From the NCBI RefSeq assembly GCF_013408445.1, contig NZ_JACBZL010000001.1:1550001-1614000 (forward strand): a stretch of DNA of 64,000 bases, in the 5' to 3' direction. Both the position numbers and the translations under genes were made by a program. Each line of letters opens with the position of its first letter. The stretch's first letter is position 1. Shown in pieces: positions 34,388 through 43,369 of this stretch. The stretch is from Corynebacterium tuberculostearicum (GTDB taxonomy: Bacteria > Actinomycetota > Actinomycetes > Mycobacteriales > Mycobacteriaceae). The notes below the pieces were generated by a model. That model had not been told where the DNA came from. It searched no databases and saw only the letters and a program-made list of their open reading frames with translations.

Positions 34388-36073
34388 TTAACCGCAGGTA
34401 ACGATGGGCTGCGGGTCGTAGACCGTGGTGGTGGTCTCCCGGGAGATCTCCTTGCCGGAGAGGTCCTTGATCACGCGGGTATCCGAGGTGGTGAAGCCCG
34501 GCGCGCCAGACGACGGCGAGCAATCCTCGCTCACCGACTTGCGCTGCGGCTCCGTCTTGGCCCAGCGGCCGTTGTTCACAGACTCAACGTCGACGGTCTT
34601 AGTGCCCTTCAGGCGCACGGTGATCTTGCCGCCACCAAAGTCGGTCTCAATGCGGACTGGGGTATTGAAGGTATTGGTGAACTGCAGGTCGATGGCGCCC
34701 TCGTACACGGTGGCCTCGCGGCCGGCTGGGTAGCGGGAAATGTAGTACGAGTGCGGGGTGTGGGCGGTGTCTTCCATGCCCGCAAAGTAGGCAGCGTTGT
34801 ACAAGGTGGTGGCGAACTGGGAGATGCCGCCGCCCACGGCGGAGCCGGAGTGGCCATCGATAATGATGCCGGACTCAACGTAGCCCTGTGCCGTGCCGCG
34901 AGGGCCCGTGTGGCCGTTGAGGGAGAAGGTCTCGCCTGGGTTGACCACGGCGCCGTTGACCTGTTGGGCTACCAGCTCGATATTCTTGCCGGAGGCAGCG
35001 GAGTAGCCCTCAGTGGTGAACTCGCCCACGGTGTCGTTGAAGGTCGCCTTCTTGGCATCGTCGGTGGTGAACTCTGCTGGGTCCGGCTTGTAGGTAGCAT
35101 CCCACTCGCGGTCGTCGCCGGTCACGCGCTTGTCAAAGTCCTTCATGGTCGGCTCCCAATCGATGATCTCGCCATCTTCGGACGGGGTGATCTGCTTGTC
35201 GTTGCCGTTGAAGGAAATCTTGGCATTTACGCCGGGGACATCGGCGCCCTCGGAGCGCTCGGCCAGCAGCTCCTGCGCGCGGTTGGTATCCACGGCGAGC
35301 TTAAGCTTGCCGTCCTTCTTTTCAATGCTGGTGAACTGGGAGATTTCCGGCTTATTCAGGGTAGCGCTGACATTATTCTTGGCCTTCAAGGTAATGGGAT
35401 TATCCAGCGCCTTGGCGGCATCGCCGGTGCGCATGGCCTCGATGGCTTCATCATTGATGGCTGGTTCTACCTCTTGTGGGTCCACGTCTACGCCCTCGGA
35501 ATCGAGCCAATTATCCGTAACCGCATTGTGCAGGGCGCCGGCATCCACGGTTTGGCCAAGCTTGGGGTCGGTGACCTTGAGCTCACCATTGTTGAGCTCC
35601 AGCATGCCATCGACTGGATCGGTAGAGAGATCTTTCTTCACGCGGTCCAGGGCCGGTTGCAGCTGGGCCTCATCCACGTTGGTCTCCACCGGAATATCCC
35701 GGGTGGAGCGGAAGAAGCTATACAGGCGGGTAAAAGGATTAAGGGAAGGCTCCTCAATATTGTCCACGGCGCGCTGGTTATCCAGGGCGAGGCCCGACTC
35801 GGAGGGAACGAAATCGGTGTGCAGGTCGCCGGAGGTAACGCTCACGGGCTCGGTTTCTACGCCCGCAAGCTCGTCTTCGAGCTTCTCCACGGCGGCGGTG
35901 CGATCCATGGCGGAGATATCCACGCCGTTGACGGAAACGGCGCGCGGAATCTTGTCCTGGTTTGCTGCGACATCCCAGGCATAAGCAATGCCCGCGATTA
36001 GGACAAGGCCGACCAATACGCCGAGCGCGATGAGCCAGCCTTTAGCACCGTTTTTTCCTTCTGCCTTTTTCAC
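34388..36073 (-). CDS. VanW family cell-envelope protein
   Basis: 561 aa. A signal anchor (WLIALGVLVGLVLIAGIAYA) is followed by two YoaR/PG-binding-4-like modules (about 60-330) and a VanW domain (about 370-500). VanW features are NPGETFSLNGHTGPR, SAVGGGISQFATTLYNAAYF and HSYYISRYPAGREATVYEG. The C-terminus has a Thr-rich YDPQP tail. VanW proteins are linked to the envelope, but their reaction is not known; they do not by themselves mean vancomycin resistance. Lies between lpqI and an ABC exporter, all on one strand. Confidence 0.87.
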   Translation of the reverse strand: MKKAEGKNGAKGWLIALGVLVGLVLIAGIAYAWDVAANQDKIPRAVSVNGVDISAMDRTAAVEKLEDELAGVETEPVSVTSGDLHTDFVPSESGLALDNQRAVDNIEEPSLNPFTRLYSFFRSTRDIPVETNVDEAQLQPALDRVKKDLSTDPVDGMLELNNGELKVTDPKLGQTVDAGALHNAVTDNWLDSEGVDVDPQEVEPAINDEAIEAMRTGDAAKALDNPITLKAKNNVSATLNKPEISQFTSIEKKDGKLKLAVDTNRAQELLAERSEGADVPGVNAKISFNGNDKQITPSEDGEIIDWEPTMKDFDKRVTGDDREWDATYKPDPAEFTTDDAKKATFNDTVGEFTTEGYSAASGKNIELVAQQVNGAVVNPGETFSLNGHTGPRGTAQGYVESGIIIDGHSGSAVGGGISQFATTLYNAAYFAGMEDTAHTPHSYYISRYPAGREATVYEGAIDLQFTNTFNTPVRIETDFGGGKITVRLKGTKTVDVESVNNGRWAKTEPQRKSVSEDCSPSSGAPGFTTSDTRVIKDLSGKEISRETTTTVYDPQPIVTCG

Positions 36074-36107
36074 GCCTTAAAGGTTAACGGTTTTAGTGGC
36101 ATTTTTC

Positions 36108-37268
36108 CTAGTCCTGTGCGGGCTCGGGTGCAGCGCCGGCCGGGGGAGCGCTGACATGGCGGGCGGCGTCCGCAAGTCGTTCGAGTGGCAGGCGGCCTTG
36201 GTCGACGGCGCCAACAACGGCGTCGATCACCGCATTAATGTCACTTTCGGTGGACCACAGGGGCATGTCGGCACCGGCATTGAGGGAGGCCACGACGGCG
36301 TCGGCAAGCGGGAGCGAATCCGCAATCGCCTTCATGCCGCCGATATCATCGGTATAGATGGGCCCGTCGTACTGCAGGGTCTCGCGGGCTAGGCCATAGG
36401 CTTCCGGCAGGATGGAAGCAGGCGTCTGACCATCACCCAGGCCGGGCACGGCGAGGTGGCCCATCATGAGCGCGGCATTGGGCGCTTGGGGAAGAGCGGT
36501 TTTAAAAGGAATGAACTCGTGGCCTTCTAGTTCTTTCAACGGCGGGGTAACGGCCTCGGCCAGGTGGGTATCACCAGAGGCGCGGCCGTGGCCCGGGAAA
36601 TGCTTGAACACGGCCTTGACCCCAGCGGAATCCAGCCCGCGTGCAAAGGCCGCGCCATACTCGCCTGCTTGGACCGGGTCGGTGGAAAATGATCGATCGC
36701 CCACAACTTCTAGGCCGTTGCCATCGACGTCGAGCACCGGTGCAAAGTCCACGTTGATACCGTGCACCTTGAGGCTCGTGCCAATCTCGTGCGCGAGCTG
36801 CTCCACCTCTTGTGGGGAACGCTCGGCCGCCATCTGTTGCGGCGCGGGATACTCGCCCAGGATCTCCGAGAAACGTTGTACGCGCCCGCCCTCAAAATCG
36901 ATGGAGACCTCAAAGTCGCGGCCCACCTCCTGGCGCAGGGCATTAATATCGCGGCCCTCTTCCTGCAGCAGGTTTGGATCCGCCCAGCTAGGGATAAAGA
37001 TTCCGCCCACACCGGCCTCCAGCTTGGCCTTAGCGTCGTCGTAGTTGGTGACCGGCGGCATCAGCACCGAGGCAGCCATGGCGCGGATGTCCTGCTGCGG
37101 GGCCTCTTCCTGCGACGTCTCTTCGTGCGTCTCGTGCGTCGCGGCAGCTGAGCTCGACGCGGCCGCGGTGGTGGAGTCCTGGCTCTCATTGTCCTCCTGG
37201 GTGGAGGTAGAGCAGGCGCCCAAGGCCGTCACGAGGGCGAGGCTGGCAAGGATGCGCGGAGTTTTCAT
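36108..37268 (-). CDS. lpqI: GH3 beta-N-acetylhexosaminidase lipoprotein (LpqI-like)
   Basis: 386 aa from the ATG at 37268; the frame extends upstream without reason. Lipobox LGAC (Cys at about residue 19) and an acidic Ser/Thr tether. The GH3 catalytic region contains VDFAPVLDVDGNG and KHFPGHGRASGDTHL, the NagZ-type loop with its His/Asp pair. YTDDIGGM carries the likely nucleophile Asp. Removes N-acetylglucosamine from peptidoglycan fragments outside the membrane. The mycobacterial lpqI (Rv0237) also lies next to aftD, as here. Confidence 0.88.
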   Translation of the reverse strand: MKTPRILASLALVTALGACSTSTQEDNESQDSTTAAASSSAAATHETHEETSQEEAPQQDIRAMAASVLMPPVTNYDDAKAKLEAGVGGIFIPSWADPNLLQEEGRDINALRQEVGRDFEVSIDFEGGRVQRFSEILGEYPAPQQMAAERSPQEVEQLAHEIGTSLKVHGINVDFAPVLDVDGNGLEVVGDRSFSTDPVQAGEYGAAFARGLDSAGVKAVFKHFPGHGRASGDTHLAEAVTPPLKELEGHEFIPFKTALPQAPNAALMMGHLAVPGLGDGQTPASILPEAYGLARETLQYDGPIYTDDIGGMKAIADSLPLADAVVASLNAGADMPLWSTESDINAVIDAVVGAVDQGRLPLERLADAARHVSAPPAGAAPEPAQD

Positions 37269-37314
37269 GCCTTCTAGTGTGCAATATTCCTCGCGTTCTG
37301 TCGCAAGCGGTGGG

Positions 37315-37320
37315 TAGACT
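37315..37320 (+). promoter_or_regulatory. Leaderless -10 of the universal stress protein gene
   Basis: TAGACT ends 6 nt before the ATG at 37327; no Shine-Dalgarno is present, so transcription likely starts at the start codon. Confidence 0.5.
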
Positions 37321-37326
37321 AGTGAC

Positions 37327-37833
37327 ATGAGTAACGGCGAGACAATGCTAATTGCCTACGATGGCACCGAACGAGCCGGCCGCGCCCTCGAGTACGCGGC
37401 CCAGCTGCTGCGCCCCACCACGGTAGAAATCCTCACCGCCTGGGAGCCGGTAGCCCGGCAGACCGCCCGCGCCGTCAGCCGCACCGGAATACACCAGTCC
37501 ACCGTCTCCCCGGATGGCGTCGAAGAGGATCCGGCCTATGAAGAGGCGCTAAAGATTTGCCGCCAGGGCATCGAGCTGGCCGAAAGCCTGGGCCTAGCCG
37601 GCCGCGCCCACTTGGTGGAATCCGCCACCACTATTTCCTCCGCCATCATTGATGCAGCACACGAGCTGGACGTGGATGTCATCGTGACCGGCACCCGCGC
37701 CCTGACCGGTTTCCGCGCCTGGTGGACTAACTCCACCGCCGATCAGATTGTGCGCAATGCCGGCCTTCCCGTCTTTATCGTGCCGCAGGAAAACGAGGAT
37801 GACGCGGACGATGATGAGGCAGAATACTTCTAA
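37327..37833 (+). CDS. Universal stress protein (UspA family)
   Basis: 168 aa, single Usp domain. MLIAYDGTERAGRALEYAA at the N-terminus and VIVTGTRALTGFRAWW-type ATP-loop region with STADQIVRNAGLPVFIVP near the C-terminus match the family. The loop GxRxxxGxxxxxxGS is partly altered (GTRALTGFRAWWTNS), so ATP binding is uncertain. Ends in an acidic tail. Cytosolic. Divergent from lpqI and directly upstream of the DUF2613-aftD pair. Confidence 0.88.
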   Translation: MSNGETMLIAYDGTERAGRALEYAAQLLRPTTVEILTAWEPVARQTARAVSRTGIHQSTVSPDGVEEDPAYEEALKICRQGIELAESLGLAGRAHLVESATTISSAIIDAAHELDVDVIVTGTRALTGFRAWWTNSTADQIVRNAGLPVFIVPQENEDDADDDEAEYF

Positions 37834-37841
37834 ATAGCTGC

Positions 37842-37847
37842 TAGTAT
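37842..37847 (+). promoter_or_regulatory. Leaderless -10 of the DUF2613-aftD unit
   Basis: TAGTAT ends 8 nt before the ATG at 37856. It gives the DUF2613-aftD pair its own promoter after the stress protein gene. Confidence 0.45.
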
Positions 37848-37855
37848 CTTTAGCC

Positions 37856-38053
37856 ATGGCTCTGGAAACCGATTCTTTGAACAAGCGCACCCTTGGCCCT
37901 GCCATCGGTAGCGCTGTTGTGGGCATCGCGCTCGGCGTCATCACCATCATCGGCATCGCACAGTTCTCCGGCACCGATACCGTGCCAGAAGGCAATGCGG
38001 TTTCTGCTTCCGATGCGGTTTTGGGCGGCCCTGAGTACGGATCCCGCAACTAG
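37856..38053 (+). CDS. DUF2613 small membrane protein (Rv0236A-like)
   Basis: 65 aa with one central hydrophobic helix (GPAIGSAVVGIALGVITIIG) and an outward tail (SDAVLGGPEYGSRN). It matches DUF2613, the small protein that accompanies aftD in mycobacteria (Rv0236A) and corynebacteria. The stop codon is 2 bp before the aftD GTG, so translation is coupled. Possibly an AftD partner; its role is unproven. Confidence 0.82.
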   Translation: MALETDSLNKRTLGPAIGSAVVGIALGVITIIGIAQFSGTDTVPEGNAVSASDAVLGGPEYGSRN

Positions 38054-38055
38054 GT

Positions 38056-41000
38056 GTGCGTACCCTCCGCGGGCGGCTTGCCCGCCCCTACCCGCTGGGG
38101 ATCCTTTCACTAGCGCTCATCCTGCTCGTGCAGCCGTGGGGGTTGACGGCCGCCGATACCAAGCATGATCTGGCGGCCGAACCGCTGCATTTTCTCCGCG
38201 GGGCGCTCAGCGCCTATACGGATACCTTTACCCTGGGGCAGCTACAGAATCAGGCCTATGGCTATCTCTTTCCCCAGGGACCATTCTTCGTTTTAACCCA
38301 GCCCCTGCCCGATTGGGTGGCCCAGCGCCTCTGGTGGCTACTGGTCTTAAGCGTCGGCTTCATCGGCTTCCATAAGCTCGCCTGCAAGGTGGGCCTGCGC
38401 GGAAGGTGGGTCTGGGTGGCAGCGATGCTCTACGCGCTCTCGCCGCGCACGCTTTCTACGCTGACCGCCATTTCTTCTGAGACCTGGCCGGTCATGCTCG
38501 CCCCCTGGGTCATCCTGCCCTTCCTCAATGCCAAGCTCACCTGGCGCGATGCCGCCGCGGCCACCATCCCCGTAGCGCTGATGGGCGCGGTCAATGCCAC
38601 CGCCACCATCGCCGCCTGCACCCCGGCCGCTGTAATCCTGCTCTACCGCCGCGCCTTCACACCCGGCGCGGCCTGGCTCTTAGGCTGCCTGGCGGTATCG
38701 GCGTGGTGGATCGGCCCGCTCGTCGTGCTTGGCCGCTATGCCCCGCCGTTTACGGAATTCATCGAATCCGCCCGCGTAACCACTCGCTGGCTCAACTTGC
38801 CAGAGATTCTGCGCGGCACCACGAGCTGGACGCCGTTTGTCGATACCGAACGCGTGGCCGGCTACGAACTCGCCACCGAGTCCTTCTTTGTGCTGGTCAC
38901 CATGGGCATCGCGGCCGTGGGCATGTACGGGCTCACCAAACTGCCGCGCGTGTGGTCCGTCATGCTGGTGGTGGGCATCGCGGTGCTGGGCTGTCAAGCA
39001 GCGTGGTACCTCGATGCGCTCGATGGACCGCTGGCCGCGCTGCGCAACCTGCATAAATTCGATCCACTAGTGCGCATCCCGCTGCTGCTGGGCGTCGCGC
39101 GCGCCTGCGCGCACCTGCCACTACCGCACAGCTTGCGGCCTACCAAGAAGCAGACAGTAGGCGCGCTCACGCTACTGCTGTGCATCGCGGTCATCTCCCC
39201 GGCATGGTCACAGCGCTTGCTGCCGCTGGGTGCCTATAAAGAGGTGCCCTCCTATTGGCACGAGGCCACGGACTTTATCAATACCCATGCCGCCGATACC
39301 CGCACCCTTATCTACCCAGAGGCGTCCTTTGCCCGGCAGACCTGGGGGTGGACGCGCGACGAGCCGGCCCAGCCGCTGCTCGATGTCCCTTGGGCCGTGC
39401 GCGATGCCATCCCGCTCGTGCCGCCAGAGGCCATCCGCGGGCTCGACGGCGTCATGGCCGCACTCAAGGAAGATCCGGCTACCGGCGTGCGCTCCCTGCA
39501 GCGCCTGGGCATCGGCGCGGTCATGGTGCGCCACGATCTCTTCACCGGCGAGGACGAGGCGCTGGCCAGCAAGTTTGGCGACGAAGTCCATCGCTTCGGC
39601 GAAGTCGATGTCATCCTGCTCAACCACGCCGGCATGTCCTTAGGACCTACAGATCCAGTGCGCGTGGCCGGCGGTGGGGAAGCCCTGGCGCTTCTCGACG
39701 CCCACTCCACCCCCACCACCCGACAGCTCGTCGATCGCGACGCCGATATCGTCACCGATACCCCGACGCTCACAGACCGCAACTACGGCACCCTCGATGG
39801 CCCCATTTCCGCACCCCTGGCGGCAGACGATCCCAGCCACGTGAATAACCGCCTGCGCGATTATCCCTCCGCTGGTCCGCTTACCCAGGTGGAAACCCAC
39901 GGCGGTTCGGTAGCGGTCTCCTCCTCGGCCGCCGATGCCACCGCCTTTGGCGGAGCCCAGCCGGAAAAGTCCGCCACGGCCGCGGTGGATGGGGAAAACT
40001 CCACCGCCTGGTGGCCCGCGCCGGGCGATGATGCCGGGTGGATTGAACTGCGCGGCGAATTCACCCAGCCGCGCCTCAAGCTCATGGCCACCAGCGCCAC
40101 CACGGTGACCGTGCGCTCTGGCAGCGCGGCCGTAGACGTGGACTTACAGCCCTTCCGCTCGCAGGAAGTCCGCATTCCCGGCGGCGATACCGAGGCCATC
40201 CGCGTAGAGCTATCCCACCGCACCGGCATCGCGGAGTTAGGGGTGAAAGGCCAGCCGGTCGAGCGCGTGGTGACCGTCCCGGATACCTCGCCTGACGTGC
40301 ACCAATTCTTCTTCCAGCGCATGCTGCAGGATACCGGCGTGCTCATCCGCGATTTCACGGCGCCGCGCCCCATGCGCGTGGCGGTGGATTCCACCAAGCC
40401 CGTGCTTATCGACGATCACCGCTACTCCCCCGGCGAATCCCTCACCCTCAGCCCTGGCACGCACCGCGTGCGCACCACGGGGCCGTGGGTGAGCCTGCGC
40501 GAGGAGGGCTGGCAACCAGCAGGCTCTTCCGAGCCCACCGGGTACTCGATTGCAGCCGCTGATGAGGATCGCCTCTTGGTCACCGGTCGCGCCTTCAATA
40601 AGGGCCTGCGCGGCTACCTAGGCGAGGAAGAGCTCACCCCGCGCGAGATCGATGCAGCCACCCAAGCTTTTGTCATTCCGGCCGGCCGCTCCGGTGACTT
40701 CCGCATGACCTTTAGCGCCCAACCGGTTTACCGCGCCACCCTCCTCTTCGGCGGCGCCGTGGGCTTGCTCACCCTCGGCCTGTGCATCCTGGCGGCCACG
40801 CGGCGCCCGTCCCAGCCCACGTGGCGCGCGCCGCGCGGCGGTGCCGCCTCGGCCGTGGTCGCGCTCGGCGCGCTGGCCCTGACCGGCTGGCCGGCCGCGG
40901 TGGCGGCCGTTGCCGCTTGGTTAGTGCTGCGCTGGACCACCATCCCGCGCGCCTACCTCGCGCCCGGTGTCGTAGCGGCGGCCGGGGCGATCCTCGCCCG

Positions 41001-41124
41001 CGCGCCGTGGACATCGGGCTCCTATGCGGGCGATTCGCTCCTGCTTAGCTGCTTGTGTGCCGCGGGCGTGGCCTGTCTTTTCGCCTCCGACCGAGGAGAA
41101 AATCCCGGCCGGGACGCTCGATGA
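38056..41124 (+). CDS. aftD: Arabinofuranosyltransferase AftD (GT-C, DUF3367)
   Basis: 1022 aa, GTG start 2 bp after the DUF2613 stop. An N-terminal GT-C membrane domain of about 11 helices (residues 10-400) begins with a first periplasmic loop containing ADTKHDLAAEP, the likely acidic catalytic region. A large periplasmic beta-rich region (about 400-880) contains a discoidin-like part (SATAAVDGENSTAWWPAPGDD). C-terminal helices follow. AftD adds branching alpha-(1,3) arabinofuranose units to arabinogalactan/lipoarabinomannan using decaprenyl-phospho-arabinose. Shorter than the mycobacterial enzyme (about 1400 aa). Its last 80 bp overlap tmaT on the other strand. Confidence 0.88.
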   Translation: MRTLRGRLARPYPLGILSLALILLVQPWGLTAADTKHDLAAEPLHFLRGALSAYTDTFTLGQLQNQAYGYLFPQGPFFVLTQPLPDWVAQRLWWLLVLSVGFIGFHKLACKVGLRGRWVWVAAMLYALSPRTLSTLTAISSETWPVMLAPWVILPFLNAKLTWRDAAAATIPVALMGAVNATATIAACTPAAVILLYRRAFTPGAAWLLGCLAVSAWWIGPLVVLGRYAPPFTEFIESARVTTRWLNLPEILRGTTSWTPFVDTERVAGYELATESFFVLVTMGIAAVGMYGLTKLPRVWSVMLVVGIAVLGCQAAWYLDALDGPLAALRNLHKFDPLVRIPLLLGVARACAHLPLPHSLRPTKKQTVGALTLLLCIAVISPAWSQRLLPLGAYKEVPSYWHEATDFINTHAADTRTLIYPEASFARQTWGWTRDEPAQPLLDVPWAVRDAIPLVPPEAIRGLDGVMAALKEDPATGVRSLQRLGIGAVMVRHDLFTGEDEALASKFGDEVHRFGEVDVILLNHAGMSLGPTDPVRVAGGGEALALLDAHSTPTTRQLVDRDADIVTDTPTLTDRNYGTLDGPISAPLAADDPSHVNNRLRDYPSAGPLTQVETHGGSVAVSSSAADATAFGGAQPEKSATAAVDGENSTAWWPAPGDDAGWIELRGEFTQPRLKLMATSATTVTVRSGSAAVDVDLQPFRSQEVRIPGGDTEAIRVELSHRTGIAELGVKGQPVERVVTVPDTSPDVHQFFFQRMLQDTGVLIRDFTAPRPMRVAVDSTKPVLIDDHRYSPGESLTLSPGTHRVRTTGPWVSLREEGWQPAGSSEPTGYSIAAADEDRLLVTGRAFNKGLRGYLGEEELTPREIDAATQAFVIPAGRSGDFRMTFSAQPVYRATLLFGGAVGLLTLGLCILAATRRPSQPTWRAPRGGAASAVVALGALALTGWPAAVAAVAAWLVLRWTTIPRAYLAPGVVAAAGAILARAPWTSGSYAGDSLLLSCLCAAGVACLFASDRGENPGRDAR

Positions 41125-42205
41125 GTGTATAGCTCGCGGCCGAGACCACCACGGTGGCCACCACCGTTACGGCCAGAATCACCCAAAAGTCCAGGGGCTT
41201 CCCGCTAAACAGCGGCACCCCGGTAAGCGGAAACGCCAGTCCCAGAATGGCCACATGCCACAAGAAGATGGAATAGGACCACGCGCCCAGTGCCTGCATG
41301 AGCGGAGTGGTCAGCCAGGACTTGTCCCGCGGAGCAAGCGCTACCGGTATCACCACGGCTGCGGCGAAGGCCGCTCCCGCAATGATGCGGCGGGAAAATT
41401 CGCCCGGTCCTGGATGCACCAGCCCCTGCGGCCCGAACCACTCGCGGCTGGAAATCCACAGCACCACCGCCGCCGCGAGCCACCACGCCCAGCGCGGCCG
41501 CAGCACGCGCTGCACTCGCCCACTGATGCCGGCCTCTTCGCATTCGGCGGCCAGCATTCCCACGGCAAACCACGAGGCATACGCCGGCGGCCAGATCTGC
41601 GAGTTGACCTGGCCCTTGGTGTAATCGGCTACAAAGGGCACGAATCCCCACGCCCAGCTGAGCACTCCTGCCAAGACAATGGCGGCAATGCGCCAGCGCC
41701 GCGGCAGCGTTCCAAGCAGCCACACCAGCACAGGTAAGAAGAGATAAAAGAAGAATTCCACGCACAGCGACCACAGATGGGTAAGACCTGGGGCCAACCC
41801 GTCGACCACATAAATTTGCGTGGAAGTCAGGTTGCTCAGCAGTTGGGTGAGGGTGAGCGAGTGGGCGTCGGGAAGCAGGAGCATCACCGCCACCACGCAG
41901 GCAAAATAGGCTGGCAATAGGCGGGCCACGCGCGAGCGCGCATAGCCGGATAAGGTGTGCAAGCCGCGGCGACGCCACAGCAAGAAGGCACTGAGCGCAA
42001 AGAAGACGGCGACGAAATAATCAAAGCGCCCGGCAAACCCCCACCCGGTTCCGGTCTGAAAAGACACGTGGGTGACAATGATTCCAAGGGAGGCGACCGC
42101 GCGTAGACCGTCCAGCTCCGGCAGATGCTGGGGTACGCTTTTCACAGATGCCTGCGGCTGCACGCTTGCTCCTAACCCCGGATCGACCTGAAACTGATTG
42201 GACAT
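41045..42205 (-). CDS. tmaT: Membrane acyltransferase, TmaT-like (trehalose mycolate acetyltransferase)
   Basis: 386 aa from the ATG at 42205; a 135-codon upstream extension is antisense to the next gene and rejected. Acyltransferase-3 fold with about ten helices. LDGLRAVASLGIIVTHVSFQ holds the conserved R and H, followed by AVFFALSAFLLWRR. The likely C. glutamicum counterpart TmaT (Rv0228 in M. tuberculosis) acetylates trehalose monomycolate to aid its MmpL export. I assign the name from neighbourhood (Rv0224c-Rv0228 order) and fold, so orthology is inferred. Only 9 bp separate its start from the divergent DUF3068 start. Confidence 0.8.
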   Translation of the reverse strand: MSNQFQVDPGLGASVQPQASVKSVPQHLPELDGLRAVASLGIIVTHVSFQTGTGWGFAGRFDYFVAVFFALSAFLLWRRRGLHTLSGYARSRVARLLPAYFACVVAVMLLLPDAHSLTLTQLLSNLTSTQIYVVDGLAPGLTHLWSLCVEFFFYLFLPVLVWLLGTLPRRWRIAAIVLAGVLSWAWGFVPFVADYTKGQVNSQIWPPAYASWFAVGMLAAECEEAGISGRVQRVLRPRWAWWLAAAVVLWISSREWFGPQGLVHPGPGEFSRRIIAGAAFAAAVVIPVALAPRDKSWLTTPLMQALGAWSYSIFLWHVAILGLAFPLTGVPLFSGKPLDFWVILAVTVVATVVVSAASYTLIERPGRDFLLGRRRKDRPRPRHTSS

Positions 42206-42208
42206 ACT
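42203..42208 (+). promoter_or_regulatory. Leaderless -10 of the DUF3068 gene, overlapping the tmaT start
   Basis: CATACT ends 6 nt before the ATG at 42215 and overlaps the divergent tmaT start codon (42203-42205). The two transcripts must exclude each other locally. Confidence 0.4.
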
Positions 42209-42214
42209 ACTGCA

Positions 42215-43369
42215 ATGAAACGCTACCTTTGGCCACGCTCGCCACTGGCGTGGGTTGTCATTGCCGCCGTCATTTTCTTGGTGCTGGGTACCGTGGTGCC
42301 GCCTCTGTATAACAACCAAACCCGGCCGCTGGCCTTCGACCAAAACATCAACACTGTCACTGCACCGTCCACCGGCGTGTGGATGGATGCGCCCGCTTTT
42401 ATCGCCGGCGCCAAAGCCACCGGCGATAGCAAAGACCCGCAGTGCCAGGAAAAACAGGCGCCCATGTGGTGCTACCTGCACCACGACCTGCTTACTATCG
42501 AGCGCAATACCACCACCTCTGAGGTGGCAGAAGATGATGCGCTCGCTAACTCCGATTCGCTCTCTCGCCTGCTCGCCGGCGATACTCCCCTTGCCCAAAT
42601 CACGGAGCATTCCGTGTTGAACCGCGAGTCCACCTACCCGGTTGCCGCGCCAAAGGATAAATGGAGATTTGTCCTACCGGCGCTGGATACCGGCATGGCC
42701 CGCACCGACTTCGAGCGCGATGGAATCAACTACTTCTTTCCCTCCGGTACCGAGCAGCGCTCCTATCCGTTTTTCGATCTAGCGACGCAATCCTCCACGG
42801 CGGTGGACTTCACCACGACGGAAAAGCTCGATGGTATCCCTACCTATTCTTTCCACCACGATATCCAGCCCATTTCCTTGGCTGATATGCGCAAAAGCAT
42901 TACCACCGAGGTCGATACCGGCACCGGCGATAACCAACTAGCGGCCGAGGATTTCCGTATCTCCGGGCCAGCGAAGCGGTTCTACGACGCCGAGTCGCGC
43001 GAGCTCCTCGGCTTGGATGCCACTGACCGGGTCACGGTGGAGCCCTTCTACACCATCGGCCGCGATATCTCCGTCGAACCCACCACCGGCACCATGGTGG
43101 ACCTGCGCGAGAACATCAAGATCTTCTTCGCCGCAGACGAAAAGCAGGCCGGCACCATGGTGGCGAATGATGATACAGAGGACCGCTCCATCTTCGCCGC
43201 CGATTTGCGCTGGTCCGATGGGACCCGCGCGGAGCGCCTTGATGAGGTGCGTCCGGTCATTCGCACCATTCGCGCCTTGATGGTGATCGGCTGGGCCGGC
43301 AAGGCCATCGGCGTTGGTCTATTGCTTTGTGCCGCCTATATGTACATGCGCCGCCACCGTGAAGGCTAA
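42215..43369 (+). CDS. DUF3068 membrane protein (Rv0227c-like)
   Basis: 384 aa. One N-terminal helix (LAWVVIAAVIFLVLGTVV), a large extracytoplasmic domain of about 300 residues, and a C-terminal helix (VIGWAGKAIGVGLLLCAAYM). It matches the DUF3068 family of mycolate-containing actinobacteria, sometimes labelled porin PorA family without good evidence. Two Cys in the domain (PQCQEK, MWCYLH) could pair. Part of the trehalose-mycolate gene neighbourhood; exact role unproven. The next gene starts 11 bp before this stop. Confidence 0.82.
   Translation: MKRYLWPRSPLAWVVIAAVIFLVLGTVVPPLYNNQTRPLAFDQNINTVTAPSTGVWMDAPAFIAGAKATGDSKDPQCQEKQAPMWCYLHHDLLTIERNTTTSEVAEDDALANSDSLSRLLAGDTPLAQITEHSVLNRESTYPVAAPKDKWRFVLPALDTGMARTDFERDGINYFFPSGTEQRSYPFFDLATQSSTAVDFTTTEKLDGIPTYSFHHDIQPISLADMRKSITTEVDTGTGDNQLAAEDFRISGPAKRFYDAESRELLGLDATDRVTVEPFYTIGRDISVEPTTGTMVDLRENIKIFFAADEKQAGTMVANDDTEDRSIFAADLRWSDGTRAERLDEVRPVIRTIRALMVIGWAGKAIGVGLLLCAAYMYMRRHREG

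Noticed and set aside
33245..36001. 918-codon plus-strand open frame opposite the ABC exporter and VanW genes
   Set aside because: It spans two clear genes on the other strand; its length comes from codon bias, and its product is low-complexity Gly/His/Arg.
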